DNA of 64,000 nucleotides from Acidobacteriota bacterium (GTDB lineage: Bacteria; Acidobacteriota; UBA6911): contig JAAYCX010000010.1 in NCBI GenBank assembly GCA_012729555.1, positions 62,001 through 126,000 of the forward strand, read 5' to 3'. Of the stretch, positions 1 through 8,042 are shown piece by piece (within the stretch, counting starts at the first letter, position 1; every line of letters begins with the position of its first letter). Both the position numbers and the translations under genes were made by a program. The notes under the pieces were generated by a model. The model saw nothing but the letters and a program-made list of their open reading frames with translations, was not told the DNA's origin and did not search any database.

Positions 1-1846
1 TGATGAAGTCCCACTCCCCGGGCTTGTCGGGGTCGCCGTATTCGGCCATCCAGGAGGCCCCCGCCAGCAGCTTCGAATAGCGCTTCATGTCGAGCAGCGG
101 GACCTGGCAGACGATGGCGCCGAAGAGGCGGGGGTAGAGGGTGATCATGTTCCCCATCAGCAGGCCGCCGTTGCTCCCCCCCATGGCGCCGAGCCGGTCG
201 GGGGAGGTCAGCTTGCGCGCGAAAAGGTCCTCGGCCACCGCGGCGAAGTCCTCGTAAGCCCTGAGGCGCTTCTCCTTGAGCGCGGCCTGGTGCCACCGGG
301 GGCCGTATTCGCCCCCGCCGCGGATATTGGCCACGACGTAGACCCCACCGCGCTGGAGCCACGCCAGCCCGACCCTCGGGTTGTAGTCCGGGGTCATGGA
401 GATCTCGAACCCGCCGTAGCCATAGAGGAGGGTGGGGCGCCGGCCGTCGAGCGCGATCCCCTTGCGGGCCACCTGGAAGTAGGGGATCCGGGTGCCGTCC
501 CGGCTGACGGCGAAATGCTGGCTGACCTCCAGCCCCGAGGCGTCGAAGAAGGCGGGGAGCTCCTTCAGCTTTTCCGGCGCGCGGCCGATCGTTCCGTACA
601 GGAGGGTCGTGGGGGTGAGATACCCGCTGGTCGTCATGAGAAAGTCGTCGCTCTCGTCCGGGTCGACCCCTCCGGCCGACACCGTGGCGAAGCCGGGCGC
701 CCCCGCCAGGGGGCGGCTCGTCCACTCCCCCCGCGACGGGGTGAGGACCGTGAGGCGGTTCTTGACGTCCTCGAGGACGTTCAGGATGAGGTGGTTGCGC
801 GTCCAGGAGGCGCCCGCGAGCGAGGTGCGGTCCGTCGGCTCGAACAGCGGGGTCAGCGCGCGCTTCCCCTTCATGTAGTCGTCGAACCGGGAAACCAGGA
901 GCGACCCGGCCGGATAGGTCTTCGACCCCACGGTCCAGGGAGTGCGCAGTTCGATGAGGAGCCACTCGCGGTGGAAACCGGCGTTCGAGTCCAGGGGCAC
1001 ATCCACCCTGCGCGGTTTTCCCCTTTCGAGGAGGTAGACCTCGGTCTCGTAGAATCCGGGCGAACGGTAGGCGAAGTGCCGCCCAAACCCGGGAGTATCG
1101 TCGAAGAACGCGCCCGCGGCGACGTCGGTCTCCTTCCCCTCGAATACCGTGGAGGCGCTCGCGAGCGGGGTGCCGCGCCGCCAGCGCTTGCCGATCCGGG
1201 GGTAGCCCGAGGTCGTCATCGAGCCCGGGCCGAAATCGGTGTTGACGTAGATGTGGTCCCGATCGATCCATGAGACCTCGCTCTTGGCTTCCGGCAGTTC
1301 GAACCCCCCCTTGACGAAGGAGCGGTCCTCGATGTCGAACTCCCGCACCACGACCGCGTCCGACCCTCCGGGCGACAGGCTCACCAGGGCGCGGCGCCAC
1401 CCCCCCGCGCGGAGAATCTGGGCGCCGCCCCAGACCCAGTTGCGCCCCTCCGCCTTGCCCAGGGCGTCCAGGTCGAGCACCACCTCCCATTGCGGGTCCG
1501 GTTTCCGGTATTCGTCGAGGGTGGTGCGCCTCCAGAGTCCGCGCGGGTTCTTCTCGTCGCGCCAGAAATTATAGAACCAGCGGCCCGCCTTGGAGATCGA
1601 GGGGATGCGGTCCTTCGAGTCGAGGATCTCGAGGATGCCGCGCTCGAGTCCGGCGAACGCGGGCGCCCCGGCGAGCTCCTTCTCGCTCTCGGCGTTGCGG
1701 GCCCGGACCCATGCGAGCGCCTTCTCCCCCGTGATCTCCTCGAGCCAGAGATAGGGGTCTTCGGTCCCGGACGGTTCCTCCGTACGGGCGGCGAAAACCC
1801 AGGTCAGGATCAGGCTCAGCATGGCGATGACGACGAGCGGTTTCAT
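1..1846 (-). CDS. Prolyl oligopeptidase family serine peptidase (S9A), 3' end outside window
   Basis: Serine peptidase of the prolyl oligopeptidase family, expected to cleave short peptides after proline. It begins with a hydrophobic leader (MKPLVVIAMLSLILTWVFAA), so it is probably exported. The frame is open from the ATG at 1846 to the window edge, at least 615 residues. The nucleophile motif GGSNGGLLMGN places Ser at about residue 558, close to Ser554 of the mammalian enzyme, and is followed by the family block LLAGASWMAEYGDPDKPGEW. The N-terminal part would be the seven-bladed propeller. The catalytic Asp and His lie downstream of the serine and fall outside the window, so completeness cannot be judged. 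It is read away from the methyltransferase gene on the same strand. Family assignment is strong; the natural substrate is unknown. Confidence 0.93.
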   Translation of the reverse strand, partial: MKPLVVIAMLSLILTWVFAARTEEPSGTEDPYLWLEEITGEKALAWVRARNAESEKELAGAPAFAGLERGILEILDSKDRIPSISKAGRWFYNFWRDEKNPRGLWRRTTLDEYRKPDPQWEVVLDLDALGKAEGRNWVWGGAQILRAGGWRRALVSLSPGGSDAVVVREFDIEDRSFVKGGFELPEAKSEVSWIDRDHIYVNTDFGPGSMTTSGYPRIGKRWRRGTPLASASTVFEGKETDVAAGAFFDDTPGFGRHFAYRSPGFYETEVYLLERGKPRRVDVPLDSNAGFHREWLLIELRTPWTVGSKTYPAGSLLVSRFDDYMKGKRALTPLFEPTDRTSLAGASWTRNHLILNVLEDVKNRLTVLTPSRGEWTSRPLAGAPGFATVSAGGVDPDESDDFLMTTSGYLTPTTLLYGTIGRAPEKLKELPAFFDASGLEVSQHFAVSRDGTRIPYFQVARKGIALDGRRPTLLYGYGGFEISMTPDYNPRVGLAWLQRGGVYVVANIRGGGEYGPRWHQAALKEKRLRAYEDFAAVAEDLFARKLTSPDRLGAMGGSNGGLLMGNMITLYPRLFGAIVCQVPLLDMKRYSKLLAGASWMAEYGDPDKPGEWDFI

Positions 1847-1869
1847 GGGGCCTCCGTAGGTATCGGGTT

Positions 1870-2886
1870 TCAGGCTTTGGCGTTGCGGGACTGGGGCCGG
1901 CGCGCCTCGACGACGGCGTCCATCTGGTCCCCCTCGCACAGGAGGCGGATACCGGCGAACCCCGCACTCTCGAGGCCGGCCTCGATCTCCCCGAAGGTGT
2001 AGGTGCCCCCCCCGGAGGTCCCCACCAGCATGTTGATCGCGAAAATCGCGCCGTCCCGGGGCCGCGTCCGGTCGGGGCTCATGACGTGGTCCCGGATCAG
2101 AATGCGCCCCCCCGGTTTGAGCGCGCGGAACACCCTCCGGTAGAGGTTCAGGTTTTCCTCGGGGCTGTTGGAGTGGATGATGGCGGAGATCAGGGCCAGG
2201 TCATGCCCCCCCGGGAAATCGTCGTGGTGAAAGTTCCCGGCGACCAGCGTGGTGCGCTCGAGCACCCCCTCCTCCGAAAGGCGTTCCCGGGCCATTTCGA
2301 TCACGGCGGGGAGGTCGAACAGGGTCGACCGCATTTCCGGGACGGCGCGCAGGAAGGCGATCGTGTAGGTGCCCGAGCCGCCCCCCACATCCAGCAGCGT
2401 CCGGGCCGTCCCGGCATCGACCGCGGCCACGATGCGCGCGGCCAGGGGGGTGCCGATCGAGTGCATGGCGCCGATGAAGGCCCGCAGTTCCGCGGTGTTG
2501 CGCGCCATGTCGAGCTTTTCCTTGGCCGGGGGGTGCCCCTTGACGATGGCCGTGAGGCGCGACCAGCGGGGCCAGAGGCCCGCCATATGGTGCACCATCG
2601 GGAGCACGGTTTCGGGGGAATCCTCCCCCAGCCAGCGCGCGACGCCGGGGGGGCAAAAATAGCCCGCCTCCGTTTTCGCGACGAGGCCCATGGCGGCCAG
2701 CGCGTCGACCAGCGCGGTCAGGGCCCGGAGGTCCGTGCCCGTCCTCTGCGCGATGTCCCGGGCCTCCATCGGGGCCTCCCGGAGGAGGGTGAACAGGTTC
2801 AGTTCGGCGGCCGAGAGCAGGATCCGGCTTTCCATGAACCCGCGCGCGAGCTGCAGCAGCTTTCCAGGACTGTACTCTTCGGTCAT
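1870..2886 (-). CDS. SAM-dependent O-methyltransferase (Methyltransf_2 type)
   Basis: Predicted class I methyltransferase of 338 residues, of the group that includes hydroxyindole and small-molecule O-methyltransferases. The N-terminal half is a winged-helix dimerisation region (LLSAAELNLFTLLREAPM and onward). The SAM site is LLDVGGGSGTYTIAFL near residue 168, and the C-terminal part has IIHSNSPEENLNLYRRVF, with a His in the place of the usual catalytic base, then ALKPGGRILIRDHVM. I chose the ATG at 2886 because AGGAGG lies 7 bases upstream; the frame stays open further upstream but without a good ribosome site. The acceptor cannot be read from the sequence. It lies 23 bases upstream of the prolyl oligopeptidase start on the same strand, so the two could be cotranscribed. 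Confidence 0.85.
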   Translation of the reverse strand: MTEEYSPGKLLQLARGFMESRILLSAAELNLFTLLREAPMEARDIAQRTGTDLRALTALVDALAAMGLVAKTEAGYFCPPGVARWLGEDSPETVLPMVHHMAGLWPRWSRLTAIVKGHPPAKEKLDMARNTAELRAFIGAMHSIGTPLAARIVAAVDAGTARTLLDVGGGSGTYTIAFLRAVPEMRSTLFDLPAVIEMARERLSEEGVLERTTLVAGNFHHDDFPGGHDLALISAIIHSNSPEENLNLYRRVFRALKPGGRILIRDHVMSPDRTRPRDGAIFAINMLVGTSGGGTYTFGEIEAGLESAGFAGIRLLCEGDQMDAVVEARRPQSRNAKA

Positions 2887-3023
2887 GAGCGCCTCCTGTT
2901 CCGATCGGGCCGTCCCGCGGCGGGCTTCCGCCGGATATAATCCAAGATTATCATACTTCAATGGCCGCCCGGGGCGGGCGAAAAATCGGGCGATTCTTGA
3001 TGCGGCGGGGCCCCGTTTTTCTG

Positions 3024-3029
3024 TATACT
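3024..3029 (+). promoter_or_regulatory. Possible -10 element of the Yip1 gene
   Basis: TATACT sits about 45 bases upstream of the GTG start at 3075, in a short AT-richer stretch. No convincing -35 element is spaced correctly, so this is a weak prediction. Confidence 0.3.
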
Positions 3030-3074
3030 GCCTTCGTTTCTTTTGACCCCAATCAAAAATGCTAAGGAGGGACC

Positions 3075-3857
3075 GTGGAACCTGAATCCGTCCGTGAACC
3101 CCTGGGCGCGGAAGGGGGGGCGCCCCCCCCGGCCCGGAATTTCTTCAGCCGTCTCGGCGGGGTGTACACCGCACCCGGGGAGGCCTTTGCCGAGATCGGG
3201 AGGGCCCCCCGGCTGCTCGTGCCCATCATCGTGGCGGTGATCCTGGGCCTGGGCAGCACCTGGTATATCACCCGGAAGGTCGACCTGCAGGCGGCCATGG
3301 AGGCGCAGCTCGAAGACGCGGTGGCGCAGGGGAGGATCACCGCGGAGCAGATGGAGCAGCAGCTGGCGCTGATGTCGAACGTGGTGGGCAAGGGCACCAT
3401 CGTGATGGGGGGGGTGTCGACCATCCTCCTCTGCCTCGTCATCGCCGGGTTCACGAAGCTGTTCAGCCTCTTCGTCGGCGCCGAGAACCGGTTCAGGCCG
3501 CTGCTGGCCGTCTCCCTGTACGCCACGATCGCGGTCTCGATCGTGACGACGATCCTGATGGCGGTGGTCCTGCAGTTCAAGCAGCCGGGCGAAGTGGCCG
3601 CGACCGACCTCCGGTCGGTGATCACCTCCAACCTCGGTTCCCTGCTCGAGGGGGTCCTCGAGCCGGGCGTCCTGCCGGAGTTCGTCATGGGCCTGGCCCG
3701 GGGCGTCGACATCTTCAACATCTGGATGATCGCGCTGCTGGCCATCGGCGCCGCGGCGGTCTCGCGCAAGCTCAAGACCTCCACGGCCGCCCTCTGGCTC
3801 GGCGGCGCCTACGCCGTCATCATCGCGGTCACGGCCGCCATCGGCTCGCTGCGGTGA
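3075..3857 (+). CDS. Yip1-family integral membrane protein
   Basis: A 260-residue membrane protein with the Yip1 layout: a soluble N-terminus (about 45 residues, containing FFSRLGGVYTAPGEAFAEI, a typical bacterial Yip1 lead-in) followed by about five hydrophobic segments (near residues 47-65, 110-135, 145-168, 213-230 and 238-258). A charged, Gln/Glu-rich stretch between the first two segments is probably extramembrane. The start is GTG at 3075, 8 bases after AAGGAGG. The molecular role of bacterial Yip1 proteins is not established; a role in the envelope is only an inference from topology. It converges on the next gene with no space between the two stop codons. Confidence 0.8.
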   Translation: MEPESVREPLGAEGGAPPPARNFFSRLGGVYTAPGEAFAEIGRAPRLLVPIIVAVILGLGSTWYITRKVDLQAAMEAQLEDAVAQGRITAEQMEQQLALMSNVVGKGTIVMGGVSTILLCLVIAGFTKLFSLFVGAENRFRPLLAVSLYATIAVSIVTTILMAVVLQFKQPGEVAATDLRSVITSNLGSLLEGVLEPGVLPEFVMGLARGVDIFNIWMIALLAIGAAAVSRKLKTSTAALWLGGAYAVIIAVTAAIGSLR

Positions 3858-4736
3858 CTAATTTTTCGCGAGGCTCCGGTAGACCAGCTCCAGCCACTGG
3901 GCCGTGTTCAAAAAGCCGCGGGTCCAGGGCTCGAAACGGAGAGGCAGCCCGGCGTTTTTGACCTGGTCCAGGGTGGCCCCTTTCTGGATCCGCTGACCCA
4001 CGATCTCGGCCGACTCCGCCAGCATGTTGCGGAAGGCGACCAGGTCCGCGACCGTGGCCAGGGGTCCGTGCCCGGGGATGATGCGTGCGTCGGCCGGCAG
4101 CTTGGACACGATGTCGTCCAGGTGGCGCACCCAGCTTTCGATGTCGCCGCCGTTGTCGATGTCGAGGAAGGGGAAGAGGCCGTTGAAGAACAGGTCCCCC
4201 ATGTGCACCGCCTTGTAGCGGTCGACGAAGACGACCGTGTCCCCGTTCGTGTGCGCTCCCGCGTAATGCACGAGGCGGACCGGGATGTCCCCGGCGTACA
4301 GCGTCAGCCGCTCCGAAAAGGTGACCGACGGGAGGGCCCCGGCCGGCGCCGCGGCGATCGTCTGTCCCATCAGGTTCTGGGGCCGGCCGAGGAGCGGCCG
4401 GACCCGGTCGTGGGCGACGATGACGGCTTCGGGGCCCAGCGCCCGGTTGCCGTCGGTGTGGTCGTTGTGCCAGTGGGTGTTGACGAGAAAGCGGATCTTC
4501 CCTCCGCCCGGGAGCACGTCGAGGGCGGCGCGCACCCCGTCGGCCGACGCCGCCATCCCGGCGTCGATCACGACGGCGCCGTCGGGGTGGGCGATCACGC
4601 CGATGTTGCCCGCCCCCTGCCCCTCGATCATGTGCACCGGGCCGGCGACCGGGACCGCGGCGGCCGCCTCCTGGGCCCGGAGCGGGACGGGGGCGCAGAA
4701 GAGGGCGCAAAGACAAACGAAGAATGTTCTGGACAT
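3858..4736 (-). CDS. Exported metallo-beta-lactamase-fold hydrolase
   Basis: A 292-residue MBL-fold enzyme with a clear signal peptide ([21 protein letters not shown], cut near AQ). The zinc motif is intact: HWHNDH gives H88, H90, D92 and H93, a third ligand His lies in the YAGAHTNGD stretch, an Asp ligand in [17 protein letters not shown], and IIPGHGPL carries the last His. HTNGD together with GDLFFN is typical of the subclass B3/SoxH-like quinoprotein-relative group. The fold and metal site are well supported, but the substrate is not; a beta-lactamase is possible but not implied. It is transcribed divergently from tyrS. Confidence 0.88.
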   Translation of the reverse strand: MSRTFFVCLCALFCAPVPLRAQEAAAAVPVAGPVHMIEGQGAGNIGVIAHPDGAVVIDAGMAASADGVRAALDVLPGGGKIRFLVNTHWHNDHTDGNRALGPEAVIVAHDRVRPLLGRPQNLMGQTIAAAPAGALPSVTFSERLTLYAGDIPVRLVHYAGAHTNGDTVVFVDRYKAVHMGDLFFNGLFPFLDIDNGGDIESWVRHLDDIVSKLPADARIIPGHGPLATVADLVAFRNMLAESAEIVGQRIQKGATLDQVKNAGLPLRFEPWTRGFLNTAQWLELVYRSLAKN

Positions 4737-4782
4737 CGGTTCCTCCCTGGCGGCGGCGCACCGGGACCGGCGGCAGCCATGA

Positions 4783-4791
4783 TGTTATACT
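4783..4791 (+). promoter_or_regulatory. Possible extended -10 promoter of tyrS
   Basis: TGTTATACT matches the extended -10 form (TG, one base, TATACT) and lies about 60 bases before the tyrS ATG at 4850. No T-box-like leader is visible in the short 5' region. Confidence 0.4.
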
Positions 4792-4849
4792 AGCAGCCGC
4801 GGGGCGGATCGGGTATGTTTTCCGCTTGGATCATGGAGAGGGGCGGACG

Positions 4850-6127
4850 ATGAAGCAGAGCGCGTTTGAGGAACTGTCGTGGCGGGGCCTGGTGTACGGG
4901 AACACCGAGAGCGTGCCGGAGATGCTCTCCGGCGGCGCCGTGCGGGCCTACAACGGGTTCGACGCGACGGCCGACAGCCTGCACGTCGGGCACCTGGTGC
5001 CGCTGATGGCCCTGGCCCGGCTGCAGCGCTTCGGCCACGTCCCGATCGCGGTGGCCGGCGGGGGGACGAGCATGATCGGCGACCCGAGCGGCCGCTCCGA
5101 CGAGCGCCTGCTGCTGTCGCGCGAGGCGATCGAGGCCAATATCGAGGCCATCAAGCGCCAGCTGGCCCACTTCCTCGATTTCGAGGTGAAGGGCAACCCC
5201 GCGCTGCTCGTCAACAACGCCGACTGGCTCCTGGGGCTGAACCTGGTCGACTTCCTGCGTGACGTCGGCAAGCACTTCACCGTCAATTACATGATCGCCA
5301 AGGACTCGGTCCGGATGCGGCTGGAGCGCGAGGACGGGATCTCCTTCACCGAGTTCAGCTACATGCTGCTGCAGTCGTACGATTTCCTCCACCTGCACGA
5401 CCACTTCGGCTGCACCCTGCAGACCGGGGGGAGCGACCAGTGGGGCAACATCACCGCCGGCGTGGAGCTGATCCGGCGGATGCGGGGCAAGAGCGCGGGC
5501 GCGCTGGTCTACCCCCTGATCACCAAGGCGGACGGGACCAAGTTCGGCAAGACCGCTTCGGGCGCCGTATGGCTCTCGCCCGGGCGGACATCCCCCTACC
5601 GTTTCTACCAGTTCTGGCTGAATACCGACGACCGCGACGTCATCCCCTACCTGCGCTTTTTCACCTGGCTCGACCGCGGCGAGATCGGGGCGCTGGAGGA
5701 TGCCGTGGGCCGCAGTCCCGAGCAGCGCGAAGCGCAGCGCCGGCTGGCGCGCGAGATGACGCGGATGGTGCACGACGAAACGGCCCTGGCAAAGGCGGAG
5801 CAGGCCTCCCAGGTGCTTTTCGGCGGCGAGGTCTCGGGGCTCACGGGAGGCGAGGTGGCCGATATCTTCGCCGAGGTGCCTTCGGGAGAAATCGCCGGGG
5901 CGCGCCTCGAGGGGGACGGGCTGGCGGTCGCCGATTTCCTGGTGGAGTGCGGGGCGCTCGCGTCGAAGGGGGAGGCGCGGCGCGCCGTGGAGGGCGGGGG
6001 GATCTACCTGAACAACCGGCGCGTGGCCGACACCGCGCGCCGGGTGGCGGCCTCCGACATGCTCGACGGGCGTTTTCTCGTGGTGCGCCACGGGCGCAGG
6101 AACTACCGGCTGGTGCGGGTGTCCTGA
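4850..6127 (+). CDS. tyrS: Tyrosyl-tRNA synthetase
   Basis: Class I aminoacyl-tRNA synthetase charging tRNA-Tyr, 425 residues, the normal length of the bacterial TyrRS that carries a C-terminal S4 domain. Visible signatures are the tyrosine pocket [15 protein letters not shown], with the HIGH-type motif HVGH at 45-48, GGSDQWGNI in the middle, the KMSKS-type loop as KFGKT at 231-235, and an S4 RNA-binding domain over the last 65 or so residues. The start is the ATG at 4850 after GGAGAGGGGCGG; the frame is open further upstream without a comparable site. It stands alone, divergent from the MBL gene. Confidence 0.97.
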   Translation: MKQSAFEELSWRGLVYGNTESVPEMLSGGAVRAYNGFDATADSLHVGHLVPLMALARLQRFGHVPIAVAGGGTSMIGDPSGRSDERLLLSREAIEANIEAIKRQLAHFLDFEVKGNPALLVNNADWLLGLNLVDFLRDVGKHFTVNYMIAKDSVRMRLEREDGISFTEFSYMLLQSYDFLHLHDHFGCTLQTGGSDQWGNITAGVELIRRMRGKSAGALVYPLITKADGTKFGKTASGAVWLSPGRTSPYRFYQFWLNTDDRDVIPYLRFFTWLDRGEIGALEDAVGRSPEQREAQRRLAREMTRMVHDETALAKAEQASQVLFGGEVSGLTGGEVADIFAEVPSGEIAGARLEGDGLAVADFLVECGALASKGEARRAVEGGGIYLNNRRVADTARRVAASDMLDGRFLVVRHGRRNYRLVRVS

Positions 6128-6170
6128 TCCGAGGGCCCTGCAATTCCGTAGGGCCATTTATCAATAATAC

Positions 6171-6310
6171 AATAATGTAGTTTCATCTCCCGATGGGGGG
6201 CGATCGCTCCCCGCCGCGGCGGCCGGGGTTTTCCCCGCAGGCGGGTGTGTCCCCTTTTGGCTTACATATATGTAAGTAAAACCCCAATGTAGAAACAATA
6301 ATGTAGTTTC
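6171..6310 (+). repeat. Short AT-rich direct repeats and palindrome upstream of amtB
   Basis: The 379-base gap between tyrS and amtB is unusually AT-rich in parts. The 14-mer AATAATGTAGTTTC occurs exactly twice (6171-6184 and 6297-6310), with a related piece, CAATGTAGAAAC, at 6285. Between them is the perfect 16-base palindrome CTTACATATATGTAAG at 6261-6276. These lie about 110-250 bases upstream of the sigma-54 promoter at 6397, the range in which enhancer-binding proteins usually bind. That they are regulator sites is inference. Confidence 0.5.
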
Positions 6311-6396
6311 GCCCCCCTGGGGCCCGTGCCCCCTACGGGAAGATTAAGTGTAGACAAGACAATTAAATAGGGCTATCGGAGTCCACCCCCGTTTTC

Positions 6397-6412
6397 TGGC
6401 ATGCCGCGTGCA
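6397..6412 (+). promoter_or_regulatory. Sigma-54 (-24/-12) promoter of amtB
   Basis: TGGCATGCCGCGTGCA matches the sigma-54 consensus TGGCAC-N5-TTGCA with the invariant GG and GC dinucleotides at exactly the required 12-base register. Transcription would start near 6424, about 80 bases before the amtB ATG. Nitrogen-regulated ammonium transporters are classic sigma-54 targets, and a sigma-54 activator is encoded next door. Confidence 0.8.
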
Positions 6413-6506
6413 GTATCGGATCCCGGTGCCGGCCTGCCGGCGAAGGGAGGGGCGATCCGGAAGCGGGTCTCCTGAGGCCGAATCTTACAGGACAGGGGTA
6501 TTGCAC

Positions 6507-7919
6507 ATGATTCGAAATCGTCTGTTGGTGATAGGGGTGGCCGCGGGCCTGCTGCTGTTGGGAGGGCTGGCCCTGGCGCAGCCCGGCACGGCGCCGGAGC
6601 CGGGGAGCGGCATGGACGAGCGCATAGCCGCGCTCGAGGCCGAGGTGGCGCAGGCCAGGACTTCGGGCGACAACAGCTGGCTGCTGGTGAGTTCCGCGCT
6701 GGTGCTCATGATGACGGGCCCCGGCCTTGCCCTGTTCTACGGGGGGCTCGTGCGCAAGAAGAACGTGCTGGCCACCATGATGCAGAGTTTCGGGCTGATG
6801 GCCCTGGTGAGCGTGCTCTGGGCCCTGGTCGGGTTCAGCCTGGCGTTCGCGCCCGGGAACGCGTACTGGGGCGGCTTCGACCACCTGTTCCTGCAGGGGG
6901 TCGGCGGTGCGCCCGACCCCGAGTACGCGGGCACCGTCCCCTTCCAGACGTTCATGATTTTCCAGATGATGTTCGCCATCATCACGCCCGCCCTGATCAC
7001 CGGCGCCTTCGCGGAACGGATGAAATTCAGCGCCATGGTCGCGTTCACGGTCCTCTGGTTTTTCATCATCTACACCCCCCTGGCGCACATGGTGTGGGGG
7101 AAGGGGGGGCTGCTGAACGCGTTCCTGGGGGGACGGATCCCGACCCTCGATTTCGCGGGAGGCACGGTGGTCCACATCTCCTCGGGCGTCAGCGCGCTGG
7201 TATGCGCCCTCTTTGTAGGGAAGCGGCTAGGGTACCCGCGGGAGCCGATGCCGCCGCACAGCGTGGTCCTGAGCGTGATCGGCGCCTGCCTGCTCTGGGT
7301 GGGATGGTTCGGGTTCAACGCGGGGAGCGCCCTTTCGAGCGGGGCCCTGTCCACCAGCGCTTTCGTGACCACCCACCTGAGCGCGGCCGCCGCCGCCCTG
7401 GCATGGGCCGCCGCGGAATGGATCCGCAACGGGAAGGCGAGCGCGCTGGGCGCCATATCGGGCTCTGTGGCCGGGCTGGTCGCCATCACCCCGGCCGCCG
7501 GGTTCGTCGGTCCGATGTCGGCCCTCCTCATCGGGCTGATCTCCGGCGTCGTCTGTTATTACATGGTCTCCCGGGTCAAGGGAGTGCTCGGCTACGACGA
7601 TTCTCTGGACGCCTTCGGCATTCACGGCGCCGGCGGCACCCTCGGCGCGCTGCTGACCGGGATCTTCGCCACAAGCGCCGTCAACCCGGTCTTCAGCGAC
7701 TCCGGCGGGAACCCCCTTCCGGTGGGGCTGATCGACGGAAATTTCCAGCAGTTCTTCAACCAGGGCGCGGGGGCGCTGATTGCGTGGGTGATCGCCGGCG
7801 CCGGGACCTGGCTGATCCTGAAGCTGGTCGACAAGGTGATCGGCCTGCGGGTCACCCGCGAGGAGGAGATCCTCGGCCTGGACCTGAGCCAGCACGGCGA
7901 GGAGGGTTACAACCTTTAG
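6507..7919 (+). CDS. amtB: Ammonium transporter (Amt/MEP/Rh family)
   Basis: Ammonium channel/transporter of 470 residues in the inner membrane. It has a signal-sequence-like first segment (residues 1-25) ending in ALAQ, a short charged helix (MDERIAALEAEVAQAR), then the Amt core beginning DNSWLLVSSALVLMMTGPG and FYGGLVRKKN. The two pore histidines are present as H223 (GGTVVHISSG) and H373 (DAFGIHGAGG). The C-terminal cytoplasmic tail, which PII proteins normally bind, is retained (GLRVTREEEILGLDLSQHGE). The ATG at 6507 precedes the leader. It is preceded by a sigma-54 promoter and followed by a hairpin repeat and the gene for a sigma-54 activator, pointing to nitrogen-limitation control. Confidence 0.96.
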   Translation: MIRNRLLVIGVAAGLLLLGGLALAQPGTAPEPGSGMDERIAALEAEVAQARTSGDNSWLLVSSALVLMMTGPGLALFYGGLVRKKNVLATMMQSFGLMALVSVLWALVGFSLAFAPGNAYWGGFDHLFLQGVGGAPDPEYAGTVPFQTFMIFQMMFAIITPALITGAFAERMKFSAMVAFTVLWFFIIYTPLAHMVWGKGGLLNAFLGGRIPTLDFAGGTVVHISSGVSALVCALFVGKRLGYPREPMPPHSVVLSVIGACLLWVGWFGFNAGSALSSGALSTSAFVTTHLSAAAAALAWAAAEWIRNGKASALGAISGSVAGLVAITPAAGFVGPMSALLIGLISGVVCYYMVSRVKGVLGYDDSLDAFGIHGAGGTLGALLTGIFATSAVNPVFSDSGGNPLPVGLIDGNFQQFFNQGAGALIAWVIAGAGTWLILKLVDKVIGLRVTREEEILGLDLSQHGEEGYNL

Positions 7920-7926
7920 CCCACTC

Positions 7927-8025
7927 ATGGACAGGCACCCTTTGAACGAATCATGGACATCCACCATTTGAACCGATAGGTGGATGTCCATGATTTTTTG
8001 AACCGATAGGTGGATGTCCATGATT
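7927..8025 (+). repeat. REP-like palindromic repeat cluster, possible amtB terminator
   Basis: A perfect 17-base inverted repeat occupies 7949-7965 and 7979-7995 (13-base loop), followed by a run of T. A 28-base unit, TTGAACCGATAGG plus TGGATGTCCATGATT overlapping it, is present twice in tandem (7968-7995 and 7998-8025). An imperfect relative beginning TGGACAGGCACCC lies at 7929. The same GGACAGGCACC core recurs near 29956 and 29995, so this appears to be a dispersed family. In function it would end amtB transcription just before the activator gene. Confidence 0.7.
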
Positions 8026-8042
8026 CTGCTAACATGGGGGCC

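Noticed and set aside
6128-6160. A tyrS terminator with stem GGCCC/GGGCC
   Set aside because: The stem is only 5 bases with a long loop and a poor T-run, so it is not reported as a feature.
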